64,000 nucleotides of DNA from Mycoplasmatota bacterium (GTDB lineage Bacteria; Bacillota_I; Bacilli_A; Acholeplasmatales; Acholeplasmataceae), in contig CP076021.1 in NCBI GenBank assembly GCA_018622495.1, positions 930,001 through 994,000 on the forward strand. Direction: 5' to 3'. The first letter of the stretch is position 1. Each line of letters opens with the position of its first letter. The notes under the pieces are model-generated. The model was not told where the DNA came from, did not search any database, and was given only the letters and a program-made list of their open reading frames with translations. Below, in pieces: positions 27,077 to 36,173 of this stretch. Made by a program: the position numbers and the translations under genes.

Positions 27077-27745
27077 ATGTATATTAAAGTCAATCATGTA
27101 AATCTATATTATGAAGTTATTGGAAAAGGAAAACCCCTTATTATGATTCATGGTAATGGTGAGGATCATGAGACATTTTATGAACTTGCTAAATCATTAG
27201 AAAAGCAATATAAAATCTATTTAATTGATTCTAGAAATCATGGAAAAAGTCAAAAAGATGTCGATATATCATTTGATCTTATGGCTGAAGATATTATCAC
27301 ATTTTGTGATAAATTAATGTTGGATAAGATCTATTTTCTAGGTTTTTCTGATGGTGGTATCGTAGGATTGAAGATTGCTGTTAAACGGCCTTATTTAGCG
27401 CATGAAATGATTTTATGTGGCCCAAATTATAAACCAAGCGGCATTAAAAAAGCAACTTATAAGGAAATTAAAGAAACATATAAAAAAAATAAAAGTCCAC
27501 TACTCAAATTAATGATTAGTGAACCGAAATTTAGAAAAAAACAATTAAAGAATATCAAATCTAAAATAATAATTATAATTGGAGAAAATGATGTGATTAA
27601 ACAATCACACATTATTAAATTAAGTCGATTAATTAAAGGATCTAAATACTATATTTTAGAAAAAGAAACACACGATAGTTATATTATGCATTCCGTTAAA
27701 CTTAAACCTTATGTATTACTATTAAAAGACGCCAAAGGTTCTTAA
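27077..27745 (+). CDS. Alpha/beta hydrolase
   Basis: The 222-residue protein has the alpha/beta hydrolase fold: oxyanion region MIHGNGEDHETF, the DSRNHGKS block, the nucleophile elbow GFSDGG, acidic residue near IIGENDVIK and a C-terminal His in KETHDSY. The substrate is unknown. TTAAGGAG precedes the ATG. It is shorter than the three hydrolases in the catabolic region and belongs to a different subgroup. Its 3' end overlaps the convergent exchanger gene by 24 bases. Confidence 0.82.
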   Translation: MYIKVNHVNLYYEVIGKGKPLIMIHGNGEDHETFYELAKSLEKQYKIYLIDSRNHGKSQKDVDISFDLMAEDIITFCDKLMLDKIYFLGFSDGGIVGLKIAVKRPYLAHEMILCGPNYKPSGIKKATYKEIKETYKKNKSPLLKLMISEPKFRKKQLKNIKSKIIIIIGENDVIKQSHIIKLSRLIKGSKYYILEKETHDSYIMHSVKLKPYVLLLKDAKGS

Positions 27746-28714
27746 AATGATATATGTGATATACATAATATAAATAGACAAGAATATAATACCATCAATG
27801 CGACTCAACTTATTTTTTAACAGACTAAGTACAAATACAATGAGTGTGATTGCAATGACGATAAAGAAATCTATTGCTACACCTTTTGAAATACCTAAAG
27901 GTGTGACTACACCTGCAAGACCTACAACAAGTAGTGTGTTAAATACATTTGAACCAATAACATTACCTAAAGCGATATCACTTTCACCTTTTTTAGCGGC
28001 TACAACAGATGTTACTAATTACGGTAATGAAGTACCAAGTGCAACAATACTTAAACCAATAAAAGCTTGTGCATCTGATTGATTTACACCAAAACTTTGA
28101 GTTAATACTTTAATGGATAAATATTCTGCAGTTTGAGTAACGAGGATACCACCTAATGTAACACCAATTAAACCTACAATAAGTAATATAATAGCTTTTT
28201 TAGTATCAATAATATGTATATCTTCAATTAAATTTTCTTTATCTGTTTTAAACATCATATACATATAACCTATAAAACAAATAAGTAATATAACTGCTTC
28301 CAACTGTGTAATTTGTTGATCACTTTGGAAAAAATATCCTAAAACAGCTATCAAAACTGTAATCACGATTAGAAAAGGGAATTCTCGTTTAATCATTGAT
28401 TTTTTAACAGCGATTGGCATCATCACAGCACTTGCACCTAAAATAAGTGTGAGATTTGCAATATTTGAACCAATAATATTACCCATGGCAATATCAGCAG
28501 TTGTATTTGCAGCTTTTGCAGCTAAAGATGCACTAAAACTAACAGCTAATTCAGGCAAGGAAGTCCCAAATGCGACAAGTGTTAATCCGATGATTAAAGT
28601 AGGTACTTTTAATTTTTTAGCAATTGAACTTGATGAATCGACGAAAAAGTCTGCACCCTTAATAAGGAGTATAAATCCGAATATTAAGCCAATTATATTT
28701 AAAAATAATTCCAT
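27722..28714 (-). pseudogene. CaCA-family Na+/Ca2+ exchanger (YrbG-like), interrupted by one TAA
   Basis: Membrane cation exchanger with two alpha-repeats. Repeat 1 is AFGTSLPELAVSF plus GNIIGSNIANL; repeat 2 is ALGTSLP, then TAA at 28019-28021, then LVTSVVAA and GNVIGSNVFN in the same frame. The stop replaces the Glu that is the key ion-binding residue of the second repeat (ALGTSLPE). The rest, to the stop at 27722, is intact, giving 330 codons, the normal family size. The single base change is one of five stops in the same NCG-TAA context in this window. Confidence 0.85.
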
Positions 28715-28820
28715 ATGATGTACCTTGCCTTCTTATAAAATATGTTGATAACCATATATTATTGTAGCATATTTTTTTATGCTTAACAATGACCAAATGA
28801 GTTACTTTATGTGATAATTA

Positions 28821-28849
28821 TTGACTTTTATGTTAAAAAAATGTATGAT
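28821..28849 (+). promoter_or_regulatory. Promoter of the CNNM transporter operon
   Basis: TTGACT at 28821-28826 and TATGAT at 28844-28849 with a 17-base spacer; predicted start near 28856. Confidence 0.7.
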
Positions 28850-28855
28850 AGATTC

Positions 28856-28940
28856 ATACAAGATTCACGGAGGAACCGCGTAATAAATGGAAGAACATAG
28901 TTGTAGGATCGAAGATCCAATAAATCGAGTTAACAAAGAC
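28856..28940 (+). promoter_or_regulatory. Candidate c-di-AMP riboswitch (ydaO/yuaA class), compact
   Basis: The leader contains ACGGAGGAACCGC at 28867-28879, the signature of the ydaO aptamer, followed by GTAGG, the small hairpin GGATCGAAGATCC and GAGTTAAC, in the order expected for the conserved GUAGGG...GACAGCUAAC part. It is followed by a terminator and then transporter genes, a typical setting. At about 80 bases the aptamer is shorter than well-studied examples and the closing helix is not obvious. darA, in the same window, supports c-di-AMP use. Confidence 0.6.
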
Positions 28941-28974
28941 ATTAAACTAGCATCTTTTTTTGGTGTCTTTTTTT
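28935..28974 (+). terminator. Terminator in the CNNM leader (likely regulated)
   Basis: AAAGACAT (28935-28942) pairs with GTGTCTTT (28963-28970), followed by a T run. The long loop suggests an alternative structure with the upstream aptamer. Confidence 0.65.
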
Positions 28975-28995
28975 GTAGTATGAGGAGTGATGAAC

Positions 28996-30294
28996 ATGGT
29001 ATTATCTAGTTTGCTCGTTATTCTTTTTGTGGTTCTTACAGCCGTTTTAAGTAGTGCTCAAGTGGCATTGGTTGCGGTAAGTAATATCCAAGTTGAAGAT
29101 GATATCGATAATCATGTAAAAAAGGCTAAAAGAGTTCATAAAATTATTAATTCACCAACTCATTATTTAGTTTCTATACAAACACATATGACTATATTTA
29201 CAATAGCTTCTAGTGTTTTAACTTATACATTTGTATATCAAGGTATACTTGATTTATTAAATCAAGTTTCATTACTAATTGAAGTACTTATTATTGTTGG
29301 ACTAGGATTTATCTTATTATTATTAGAAGTTGTTATTGGTAGAATGATACCAAAAAGACTTGCAAATAAGCATCCTAAAGAAGTTGCATATAGCGTTGCT
29401 AGATTTATTATATTCTTATATGTTTTAACAAAACCATTAGAATATCTATTCTCAAAACTTTCTATATTGCTTGGTCATATTTTTGGACTTTCAAAAGATG
29501 ATGGCGAAAGATTAATGACAGAAGAAGAAATTAGAAATATTGTTGAAGAAAGTTTTAAAAGTGGTGAAATAGAAGCATCTGAAAGTAAAATGATTCAAAA
29601 TGTATTTGATTTTAGTGATACAATTGTCGAAGAAATTATGACACATAGAACAGAAATAGCTGCACTAAATATTAAATCAACAAAAAAACAAGTGCTAAAA
29701 TATATGCAAGAAGAACATTTCACAAGATATCCAGTCTATGAAAAAGATTTAGATCATATTATTGGTACAGTACACGCCAAAGATATGCTTAAATATGGAG
29801 ATGGTGAAAATAATTTCTCATTAAAAGAGATACTTAGAGAACCAATTTTTATACCTGATTCAAAGAAAACAAGTGAATTGTTTAAAGAAATGCAAGTATT
29901 AAAAAATCATATTGCCATTGTTTTAGATGAATATGGTGGTACTGCTGGCTTAGTTACTATTGAAGACTTAGTTGAAGAGATTGTTGGAAATATTTTCGAT
30001 GAATATGATGAAGAAGAAATCGATATTTATACAGAAGATGAACACACTTTTATTGTTAATGGATTAGTTAATATTGATGATGTAGAAGATGAAATTGGTG
30101 TTAATTTACCAGTAGATGATTTTGATACACTAAGTGGATTCATATTAGGACAACTTGGTAGATTACCTGAACCTGATGAAAAAATCGATTTTATATATGA
30201 AAATCATGAATTTATTGTCTTAGAAATAGATGATAATGTGATTAAAAAAGTTAAAATAATTAAAAATGAAACTAAAGAGGATGATGAGAATTAA
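28996..30294 (+). CDS. CNNM/CorC (HlyC-TlyC) family transporter 1
   Basis: Membrane protein of the family that includes MpfA and CorC, linked to Mg2+ efflux or Na+/Mg2+ exchange. Order: CNNM membrane domain (residues 1-190, about four segments), a CBS pair (about 205-330, with GGTAGLVTIEDLVEEIVG) and a CorC_HlyC C-terminal domain. GAGGAG lies eight bases before ATG 28996; earlier GTG and ATG codons are too close to it. It overlaps the second paralogue by one base (TAATG). c-di-AMP control through the leader is inferred. Confidence 0.88.
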   Translation: MVLSSLLVILFVVLTAVLSSAQVALVAVSNIQVEDDIDNHVKKAKRVHKIINSPTHYLVSIQTHMTIFTIASSVLTYTFVYQGILDLLNQVSLLIEVLIIVGLGFILLLLEVVIGRMIPKRLANKHPKEVAYSVARFIIFLYVLTKPLEYLFSKLSILLGHIFGLSKDDGERLMTEEEIRNIVEESFKSGEIEASESKMIQNVFDFSDTIVEEIMTHRTEIAALNIKSTKKQVLKYMQEEHFTRYPVYEKDLDHIIGTVHAKDMLKYGDGENNFSLKEILREPIFIPDSKKTSELFKEMQVLKNHIAIVLDEYGGTAGLVTIEDLVEEIVGNIFDEYDEEEIDIYTEDEHTFIVNGLVNIDDVEDEIGVNLPVDDFDTLSGFILGQLGRLPEPDEKIDFIYENHEFIVLEIDDNVIKKVKIIKNETKEDDEN

Positions 30295-31565
30295 TGGAGT
30301 CCCAGGATTGGATACAAATATTTGTACTTATATTATTAATTGCCTTATCAGCATTTTTTTCATCAACTGAAACTGCATTTTCATCAATTAGTAATATTAA
30401 ATTAAAACATATAATTCAAAATGATCATAATAAAAGAGCTAAAAAAACATTAGAATTATCAGAAAATTTCGAATCAGTTTTAACAACAATTCTTATTGGT
30501 AATAATATTGCAAATATATTATCTGCATCGTTAGCAACAATATTTTTTGTAAAACATATCAATGATCAAATTGGACCTGCAGTAGCAACTGCTGTCATGA
30601 CAGTTTTAGTATTGATGTTTGGTGAAATAACGCCTAAATCGTTTGCTAAGCGCATTCCTGAGCAATTTGCTATGGCAATTACACCATTACTTACGTTTTT
30701 TATGTTTATATTAAAACCACTTGAAGTAATCTTTGGTTCATTTCAAAAATTGATGAAACGATCGATTAAAACCGACGAATCACCTATTTCGGAAGATGAA
30801 CTTCTTACATATGTAAGTGAGGTTCAAAATGAAGGTGGTATTAATGAAAACGAAGAAGAATTAATATCTAAAGTTATCGAATTTGATGATTTACTTGTTA
30901 AAGATATATTAACACCAAGAATGTATATTATAGCGATTAAGGTAGGAGCAACTAATGAGGAAATTGTTTACGCATATAAAAGGTGCGGTTATTCCAGATT
31001 GCCAATATTTGATACAAGTATAGATCATATTATTGGTGTTATTAATCATAAAGATTTTTATAATCGTGTATTATTAGATAAACAACCGTTAGATGATATT
31101 ATTGTAGATCCTGTTTTTGTCACAGAATATATGAAAATCGTTAATTTGCTTGATTTATTTAGACAAAATAAATCTCATATGGCCATTGTTAAAGATGAAT
31201 TTGGTGGTACGATTGGTATTGTTACTTTAGAAGACATCTTAGAAGAACTTGTTGGTGATATTTGGGATGAACATGATGAAATCGTAGAACAAATTATTAA
31301 AATTAGTGATAATGAATTTAGAGTTAAAGGACATACTGATTTTGAGTATTTATTTGAAGAGTTAGGCATTGAAATTCAAGATCATGAATATGCAACAGTT
31401 AATGGTTGGATTGTAGATGAGATGGATCATATTCCTTTTGTTGGTGAAACTTTGCAGTATGAAAATTTATTTATTAAAGTGACATCTGCTGATACTAAAA
31501 AAGTATTAGAAATACTTGTTAAAATTCAAGATATTAATAAAGAATTAGAAGAAGAAATAGAATAG
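30294..31565 (+). CDS. CNNM/CorC (HlyC-TlyC) family transporter 2
   Basis: Paralogue of the preceding gene with the same domain order: CNNM domain starting FFSSTETAFSSISN, a CBS pair ending in GGTIGIVTLEDILEELVGD, and a CorC_HlyC domain, 423 residues. The start codon shares a base with the upstream stop, so translation is coupled. Such tandem pairs may form hetero-oligomers (inference). A strong terminator overlaps the stop codon. Confidence 0.88.
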   Translation: MESQDWIQIFVLILLIALSAFFSSTETAFSSISNIKLKHIIQNDHNKRAKKTLELSENFESVLTTILIGNNIANILSASLATIFFVKHINDQIGPAVATAVMTVLVLMFGEITPKSFAKRIPEQFAMAITPLLTFFMFILKPLEVIFGSFQKLMKRSIKTDESPISEDELLTYVSEVQNEGGINENEEELISKVIEFDDLLVKDILTPRMYIIAIKVGATNEEIVYAYKRCGYSRLPIFDTSIDHIIGVINHKDFYNRVLLDKQPLDDIIVDPVFVTEYMKIVNLLDLFRQNKSHMAIVKDEFGGTIGIVTLEDILEELVGDIWDEHDEIVEQIIKISDNEFRVKGHTDFEYLFEELGIEIQDHEYATVNGWIVDEMDHIPFVGETLQYENLFIKVTSADTKKVLEILVKIQDINKELEEEIE

Positions 31566-31590
31566 GCAATCCATTGGATTGCCTATTTTT
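31561..31590 (+). terminator. Intrinsic terminator of the CNNM operon
   Basis: Twelve-base-pair perfect stem (AATAGGCAATCC and mirror), loop ATT, T run. Confidence 0.9.
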
Positions 31591-31665
31591 ATTTAAATAT
31601 ATAAAAGCATAAAAAAAGATGCCGAAGTGTAATAGTAAAGACTTAGTAGACACTTTAAAAAATAT

Positions 31666-32570
31666 TTAATTAAATGATAGCTCAGTTCGATATTGAACTG
31701 GGCTTTTATAATGAAGAGACCAAGCTCTTCTGATATGGTTATAATACTTAACATAGTCATGAATACATCGATAGACATCGTTTGTTTGTTTTAAATTAAA
31801 ATCTAATCTTAGTTCATCTTTAATCCATCCATTTAAGGATTCTAAAACAGGATTGTCTGTTGGTGTCCCTTTGCGTGACATTGATCTTTTTATGGTAGAA
31901 TCTAGTTGAGCATTAAATGCTTGTGAGGTATATATGGCACCTTGATCGGAATGCAGAATCGTTTCTAGGTCTTTATATCCTCTTTTTCTTTAGCTTTTTG
32001 AAAGTTTCGTAATGCTTGATAATGATTAGCTACACCGTGACCCGATTTAGATAATCTAAGATCGTAAGCGACAATTTCATGGTTAAATAAATCCACATAA
32101 ATGTTCCAATCATAAGTGTGATTTTGATGTTTAAAACTTGTTGTGTCTGTGCACACTTTTTCAAAAGGTCTTGATGCACTAAATTGTTTATTTAAAATAT
32201 TAGGGTATATTTCATGCTCTGTACCTGGTGGATTATAATGTTTTCTTGCTTTTGATTTAATCCCTAGTGCTTTGCAGCATTGATGACATAATAGGTTTGA
32301 AATTTGCCATCCTGTCTCTTTTCTAATGTAGTCAGCGATGTTTCTATAACCCCATATTGTATGCTTGATGGATATCTATAATCATTTTCTTAAGTGTTTT
32401 TCTATTTTGGTCATATTGATTTAATGTACCTTTTCTACTAAGCCACTTATAATATCCTGATCTTGATAGTTTCATTATTTTGCATAAACTAACAATATTA
32501 AAATTCTTTGATAATTTTTCTATGATTTCGAATTCTTTTTGTTTGATTGCTTTTGTCTTATGGCTTTCAC
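31666..32570 (-). pseudogene. IS3-type transposase OrfB (rve integrase core), two frameshifts
   Basis: DDE integrase-core transposase. Three consecutive frames carry the protein: the N-terminal part to about 32352, where a CCCC run on the + strand is one base too long; the centre with first catalytic Asp in VCTDTTSF; and, after a missing base near 31975, HSDQGA (second Asp) and NPVLESLNGWIKDE (Glu). All three catalytic residues can be read but not in one frame. The lesions are at homopolymers, unlike the word-linked lesions in chromosomal genes. Confidence 0.82.
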
Positions 32571-32897
32571 CTCCTTTTGTGTAACCTTTTTTAAGCGCTC
32601 ATTCTCAATGCGTAGTTTTGCATTCTCATATTCAAGATGTTCATACGGCGTTAAAGTTTTTCTTCTTTGATATTTAATAAGGGGATTCCGCTGTTTTCGA
32701 TTGTTTTCTAGCGCTTCTAATCCGCCTTCGTTATATTTTTTTACCCATGTTGATAACATCCCCACTGATATATCATTATCTGTTGCTATTTGTGTCATAG
32801 AAAAATGACCTTCTGAAATGAGTTTGATATATTCGTGTTTGTCTTCTTTACTCCAGTGTCTATTGGATTTGTTGCTCTTTCCTTTTGGCCTTCCCAT
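32520..32897 (-). CDS. IS3-type transposase OrfA (helix-turn-helix)
   Basis: The 125-residue protein has a helix-turn-helix (SMTQIATDNDISVGMLSTWV) for end recognition and a C-terminal leucine-zipper-like helix (YENAKLRIENERLKK), the arrangement of OrfA in IS150-like elements. AAAGGAGG precedes the ATG. It overlaps the start of the OrfB frame, where a programmed -1 shift normally makes the OrfAB transposase. Confidence 0.85.
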   Translation of the reverse strand: MGRPKGKSNKSNRHWSKEDKHEYIKLISEGHFSMTQIATDNDISVGMLSTWVKKYNEGGLEALENNRKQRNPLIKYQRRKTLTPYEHLEYENAKLRIENERLKKVTQKEVKAIRQKQSNKKNSKS

Positions 32898-33020
32898 TCT
32901 TCAACCTCCTTTTACCCTATTATATACAAAAAAGATGTTCATAGACTTTTTTATATGTCTACAAACATCTTATCATTTCACCGAAGCATCTTTTAATATA
33001 TATTATGTATGAAATTATGA

Positions 33021-33971
33021 TTAATCTAAATTAGCTGCTGCAAATAAATCAGCTAATACATCGTAATAAGAACCAGTGTGAATTGTTGCTCCAGCTAAGT
33101 CATCAACTAGTGTTGAGCCATCAATTGTACCACCACGTCCCGCTAATGCTTCAAGACTTGAGTTCCATCCGTTAGCAGTAACATAATCAGTGATCAGAGC
33201 AGCTTGTTCATACCATTCAAGCGTTGCGTTTTCGCCAGAAGATACCCATGCACCATCAGTAAATGTGTATCCGCCGCCAACACCTTTCATGCCATAAGTG
33301 TCGCCTTTTTCTTGTTTAGTATCTTCGCTCCAAGCAAATGTAGCACCACTTGGGTTTCCTTGAAGTACATCAAGTTTTAAATTTGAGAATTCACCATCTT
33401 TGTTAACAGTCATTGTTGCTGAATATAAATCATCTGCTTCACATAAAATTGATTGGAACTTACCATCTTTTGCTAATTGAACAGCTTCTTTAGCCAAAGC
33501 AACATAACTACCATCTTTAATAGTTACACCAGCAATGCCATCAAAATAAACTTCATCATCAACCGTCTTAGTAGGAACGTCATCTACACCATTTTCTAAG
33601 AAATATGCTTCAAGAGCTTCAGCTTGTTCATACCATTCAGCAGTAGCTCCACCATAAGCAACCATGTTATAGTCATCACCAAGTTCTTTTTTAGTCTTTT
33701 CATTCCATGACCAAGCGTATGTATCATCACTTGTATCATCTGCAGTATCTTCACCAGCAGTTTGTGTACTACCACCTTGTCTTGCATCAATATAAAAAGA
33801 TTCAATTTCACCATCTTTAATTGTAACCGATACCATCGTTACCATTGGTCCATCATGAACATCTGCTTCATAAGCAGTAAATGTTCCATCAACTTTGTAA
33901 TCACTAGAATTACATGCAGCAAGTGAAATTGCTGCTACAGCTACAAAAAGTAGCATAAGTGCTTTTTTCAT
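33021..33971 (-). CDS. Lipoprotein with two FMN-binding-like repeats (PplA-like)
   Basis: The 316-residue protein starts with a lipoprotein signal peptide (lipobox LAAC near residue 20) and contains two related repeats, about 25-175 and 176-316. Each has a KDGE strand, a YAWSW or FAWSE block, WYEQA, and a C-terminal motif (AGVTIKDGSY and AGATIHTGSY). This resembles flavin-carrying extracellular lipoproteins such as PplA, where a Thr in a GAT-type motif is flavinylated; only the second repeat keeps GAT. AGGAGG lies before the ATG. A cell-surface redox role is inferred; no ApbE gene is visible here. Confidence 0.65.
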   Translation of the reverse strand: MKKALMLLFVAVAAISLAACNSSDYKVDGTFTAYEADVHDGPMVTMVSVTIKDGEIESFYIDARQGGSTQTAGEDTADDTSDDTYAWSWNEKTKKELGDDYNMVAYGGATAEWYEQAEALEAYFLENGVDDVPTKTVDDEVYFDGIAGVTIKDGSYVALAKEAVQLAKDGKFQSILCEADDLYSATMTVNKDGEFSNLKLDVLQGNPSGATFAWSEDTKQEKGDTYGMKGVGGGYTFTDGAWVSSGENATLEWYEQAALITDYVTANGWNSSLEALAGRGGTIDGSTLVDDLAGATIHTGSYYDVLADLFAAANLD

Positions 33972-34011
33972 TTTATTTAATTCCTCCTATGTATTGTTTA
34001 TCTACAAATAT

Positions 34012-34040
34012 ATTATACTTAATATTCAAGTTAGATGCAA
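34012..34040 (-). promoter_or_regulatory. Promoter of the lipoprotein gene
   Basis: On the minus strand TTGCAT (34035-34040), 17-base spacer, TATAAT (34012-34017), 40 bases before the start codon. Confidence 0.7.
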
Positions 34041-34180
34041 CTTGTTATCATCTTATAAAATATAAAAACGTTTTCTAAATTCAAAAAACGACAAAACTAA
34101 ATAAATACTTTTTTATAACGCTTCCTTTAAAAGAATATACATGTTAAAATGATTTAAGAAGAAAGGTATTAATATATTAT

Positions 34181-36004
34181 ATGAAAAATAAAACACTTAA
34201 TGATAGACAAAAAAATATTAGAAATTTTTCCATTATTGCGCATATTGATCATGGGAAATCTACTTTAGCTGATCGCATTTTAGAAAAAACTAATACGGTT
34301 GCTTTACGTGATATGAAAGCTCAACTTCTTGATTCAATGGATTTAGAAAGAGAACGTGGCATCACAATTAAATTAAATGCAGTAGAATTAGCATATAAAG
34401 CAAAAGATGGACAAATATATACGATGCATCTTATTGATACACCAGGTCATGTCGATTTCACCTATGAAGTATCAAGATCTCTAGCGGCATGTGAAGGTGC
34501 TATATTAGTTGTTGATGCTGCTCAAGGAATTGAAGCTCAAACACTTGCAAATGTTTATTTAGCAATTGATAATGATTTAGAAATCATTCCTGTGATTAAT
34601 AAAATAGATTTACCAAGTGCAGAGCCACAAAAAGTTATTAATGAAATTGAAGATGTTATAGGTATTCCAGCACAAGATGCTATTTTAGCATCAGCAAAAG
34701 CTGGTATAGGTATTGAAGATATATTAGAACGTATTGTTAGAGATGTTCCAGCACCAACAGGAGATTCTGAAAAACCTTTACAAGCACTTGTCTTTGATTC
34801 TATTTTTGATGCATATAAAGGCGTTATACCATCAATTAGAGTTGTAAATGGAACCATTAAAAAAGGCGATACTATTAAATTTATGGCATCAAATGCTACC
34901 TATGAAGTTGTTGAAGTAGGCGTACATACACCAAAAATTGAAAAACGTGATGTTTTAGGACCTGGAGATGTTGGTTATCTAACAGCTTCAATTAAAGATA
35001 TTAATACTGTAGGTGTAGGGGATACCGTAACACTAGCAAATGCTCCAGCATCAAATCCACTTCCTGGGTATCGTAAAATGAATTCAGTTGTCTTTTGTGG
35101 ATTATATCCAATTGATTCAGATCAATACAATGACTTAAAAGATGCATTAGAAAAATTAAAACTTAATGATGCTTCCTTATTATATGAGCCAGAAACCTCA
35201 CAAGCATTGGGCTTTGGATTTAGAACCGGTTTTCTTGGATTGCTTCATATGGAAATTGTACAAGAACGTATTAGTAGAGAATTTGGTATTGAATTAATTG
35301 CGACTGCACCATCTGTTATATATAAGGTATATTTAACTGATGGATCAATGATTGTTATTGATAATCCGTCAAAGTTACCAACACCTCAAGAAATAGATCA
35401 TATAGAAGAACCATATGTTAAAGCTACTATTATGACACCTAAAGATTATGTAGGTGCTGTCATGGATATTAGTCAGAAGAAACGTGGAACTTTTGGTGAT
35501 ATGAAGTATCTTGATGAAAACAGAGTGACAATTACTTATGATCTTCCTTTATCTGAAATTGTTTATGATTTCTTTGATAAATTAAAATCAACAACAAAAG
35601 GTTATGCATCTTTTGATTATGAAATGTCTGGATATAAGAGTTCGAGATTACAAAAGATGGACATCTTATTAAATGGTGATGTCGTCGATGCACTTTCACT
35701 TATTGTTCATAGAGATTTTGCTTATGCGAGAGGGAAAAATATATGTGATCGCATGGTTAATCTAATTCCTAGACAAATGTTTGAAATACCAATTCAAGCA
35801 GCTTTAGGCACTAAAATTATAGCTAGAACTACAATACGTGCTATGAGAAAAGACGTTATCGCTAAGTGTTATGGTGGCGATATTACCCGTAAGAAAAAAC
35901 TTTTAGAAAAACAAAAAAAGGGTAAAAAGAAAATGAAAGCCATCGGACGTGTCGATGTGCCTCAAGAAGCATTTATGGCAATTTTATCAAATAGTGATGA
36001 TTAA
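34181..36004 (+). CDS. lepA: Elongation factor 4 (LepA)
   Basis: Ribosomal GTPase affecting elongation and ribosome biogenesis. The 607-residue protein has G1 AHIDHGKST near residue 20, the G2 region [10 protein letters not shown]3 DTPGHVDF, G4 NKIDLP, an EF-G-like domain order and the LepA-specific C-terminal domain ([28 protein letters not shown]). Length is standard. A terminator overlaps the stop. lepA and hemW are neighbours in many Firmicutes; here an IS110-type element lies between them. Confidence 0.96.
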   Translation: MKNKTLNDRQKNIRNFSIIAHIDHGKSTLADRILEKTNTVALRDMKAQLLDSMDLERERGITIKLNAVELAYKAKDGQIYTMHLIDTPGHVDFTYEVSRSLAACEGAILVVDAAQGIEAQTLANVYLAIDNDLEIIPVINKIDLPSAEPQKVINEIEDVIGIPAQDAILASAKAGIGIEDILERIVRDVPAPTGDSEKPLQALVFDSIFDAYKGVIPSIRVVNGTIKKGDTIKFMASNATYEVVEVGVHTPKIEKRDVLGPGDVGYLTASIKDINTVGVGDTVTLANAPASNPLPGYRKMNSVVFCGLYPIDSDQYNDLKDALEKLKLNDASLLYEPETSQALGFGFRTGFLGLLHMEIVQERISREFGIELIATAPSVIYKVYLTDGSMIVIDNPSKLPTPQEIDHIEEPYVKATIMTPKDYVGAVMDISQKKRGTFGDMKYLDENRVTITYDLPLSEIVYDFFDKLKSTTKGYASFDYEMSGYKSSRLQKMDILLNGDVVDALSLIVHRDFAYARGKNICDRMVNLIPRQMFEIPIQAALGTKIIARTTIRAMRKDVIAKCYGGDITRKKKLLEKQKKGKKKMKAIGRVDVPQEAFMAILSNSDD

Positions 36005-36022
36005 ACAAATCATCACTTTTTT
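35994..36022 (+). terminator. Intrinsic terminator after lepA
   Basis: Stem GTGATGATT/AATCATCAC, loop AAACA, six T. Confidence 0.85.
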
Positions 36023-36173
36023 ATAGTATAATAGAAGTGAGGAAGTGACTAACTATTAAAAGTCAAGTTCTTTATTAGATATAACAGTAAAAACCTCTTA
36101 TAGCCTTTAATTTTAAGAGGTTATCTGGTAAAATGATGAATTTTAACTTATCCGCCACAGATTAAGTTATAAA

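Larger units (their letters stand above)
31615..32994 (-). mobile_element. IS3-family insertion sequence (IS150-like), decayed
   Basis: About 1.38 kb with two overlapping transposase genes on the minus strand. The ends are imperfect inverted repeats: left AAAAGATGCCGAAGTG, right (reverse complement) AAAAGATGCTTCGGTG, with similarity continuing to a shared GTAGACA about 35 bases in. I could not define a target duplication in the AT-rich flanks. orfB has two frameshifts, so the copy is probably inactive by itself. Confidence 0.85.

Noticed and set aside
28940-28963. M-box or Mn2+ (yybP) riboswitch before the CNNM genes, by analogy with Mg2+ and Mn2+ transporters
   Set aside because: The signature sequences of those classes are absent, while ACGGAGGAACCGC matches the c-di-AMP class.
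31615-32994. Target-site duplication of the IS3-like element
   Set aside because: Flanks are A/T runs on both sides and no convincing 3-4 bp duplication can be distinguished.
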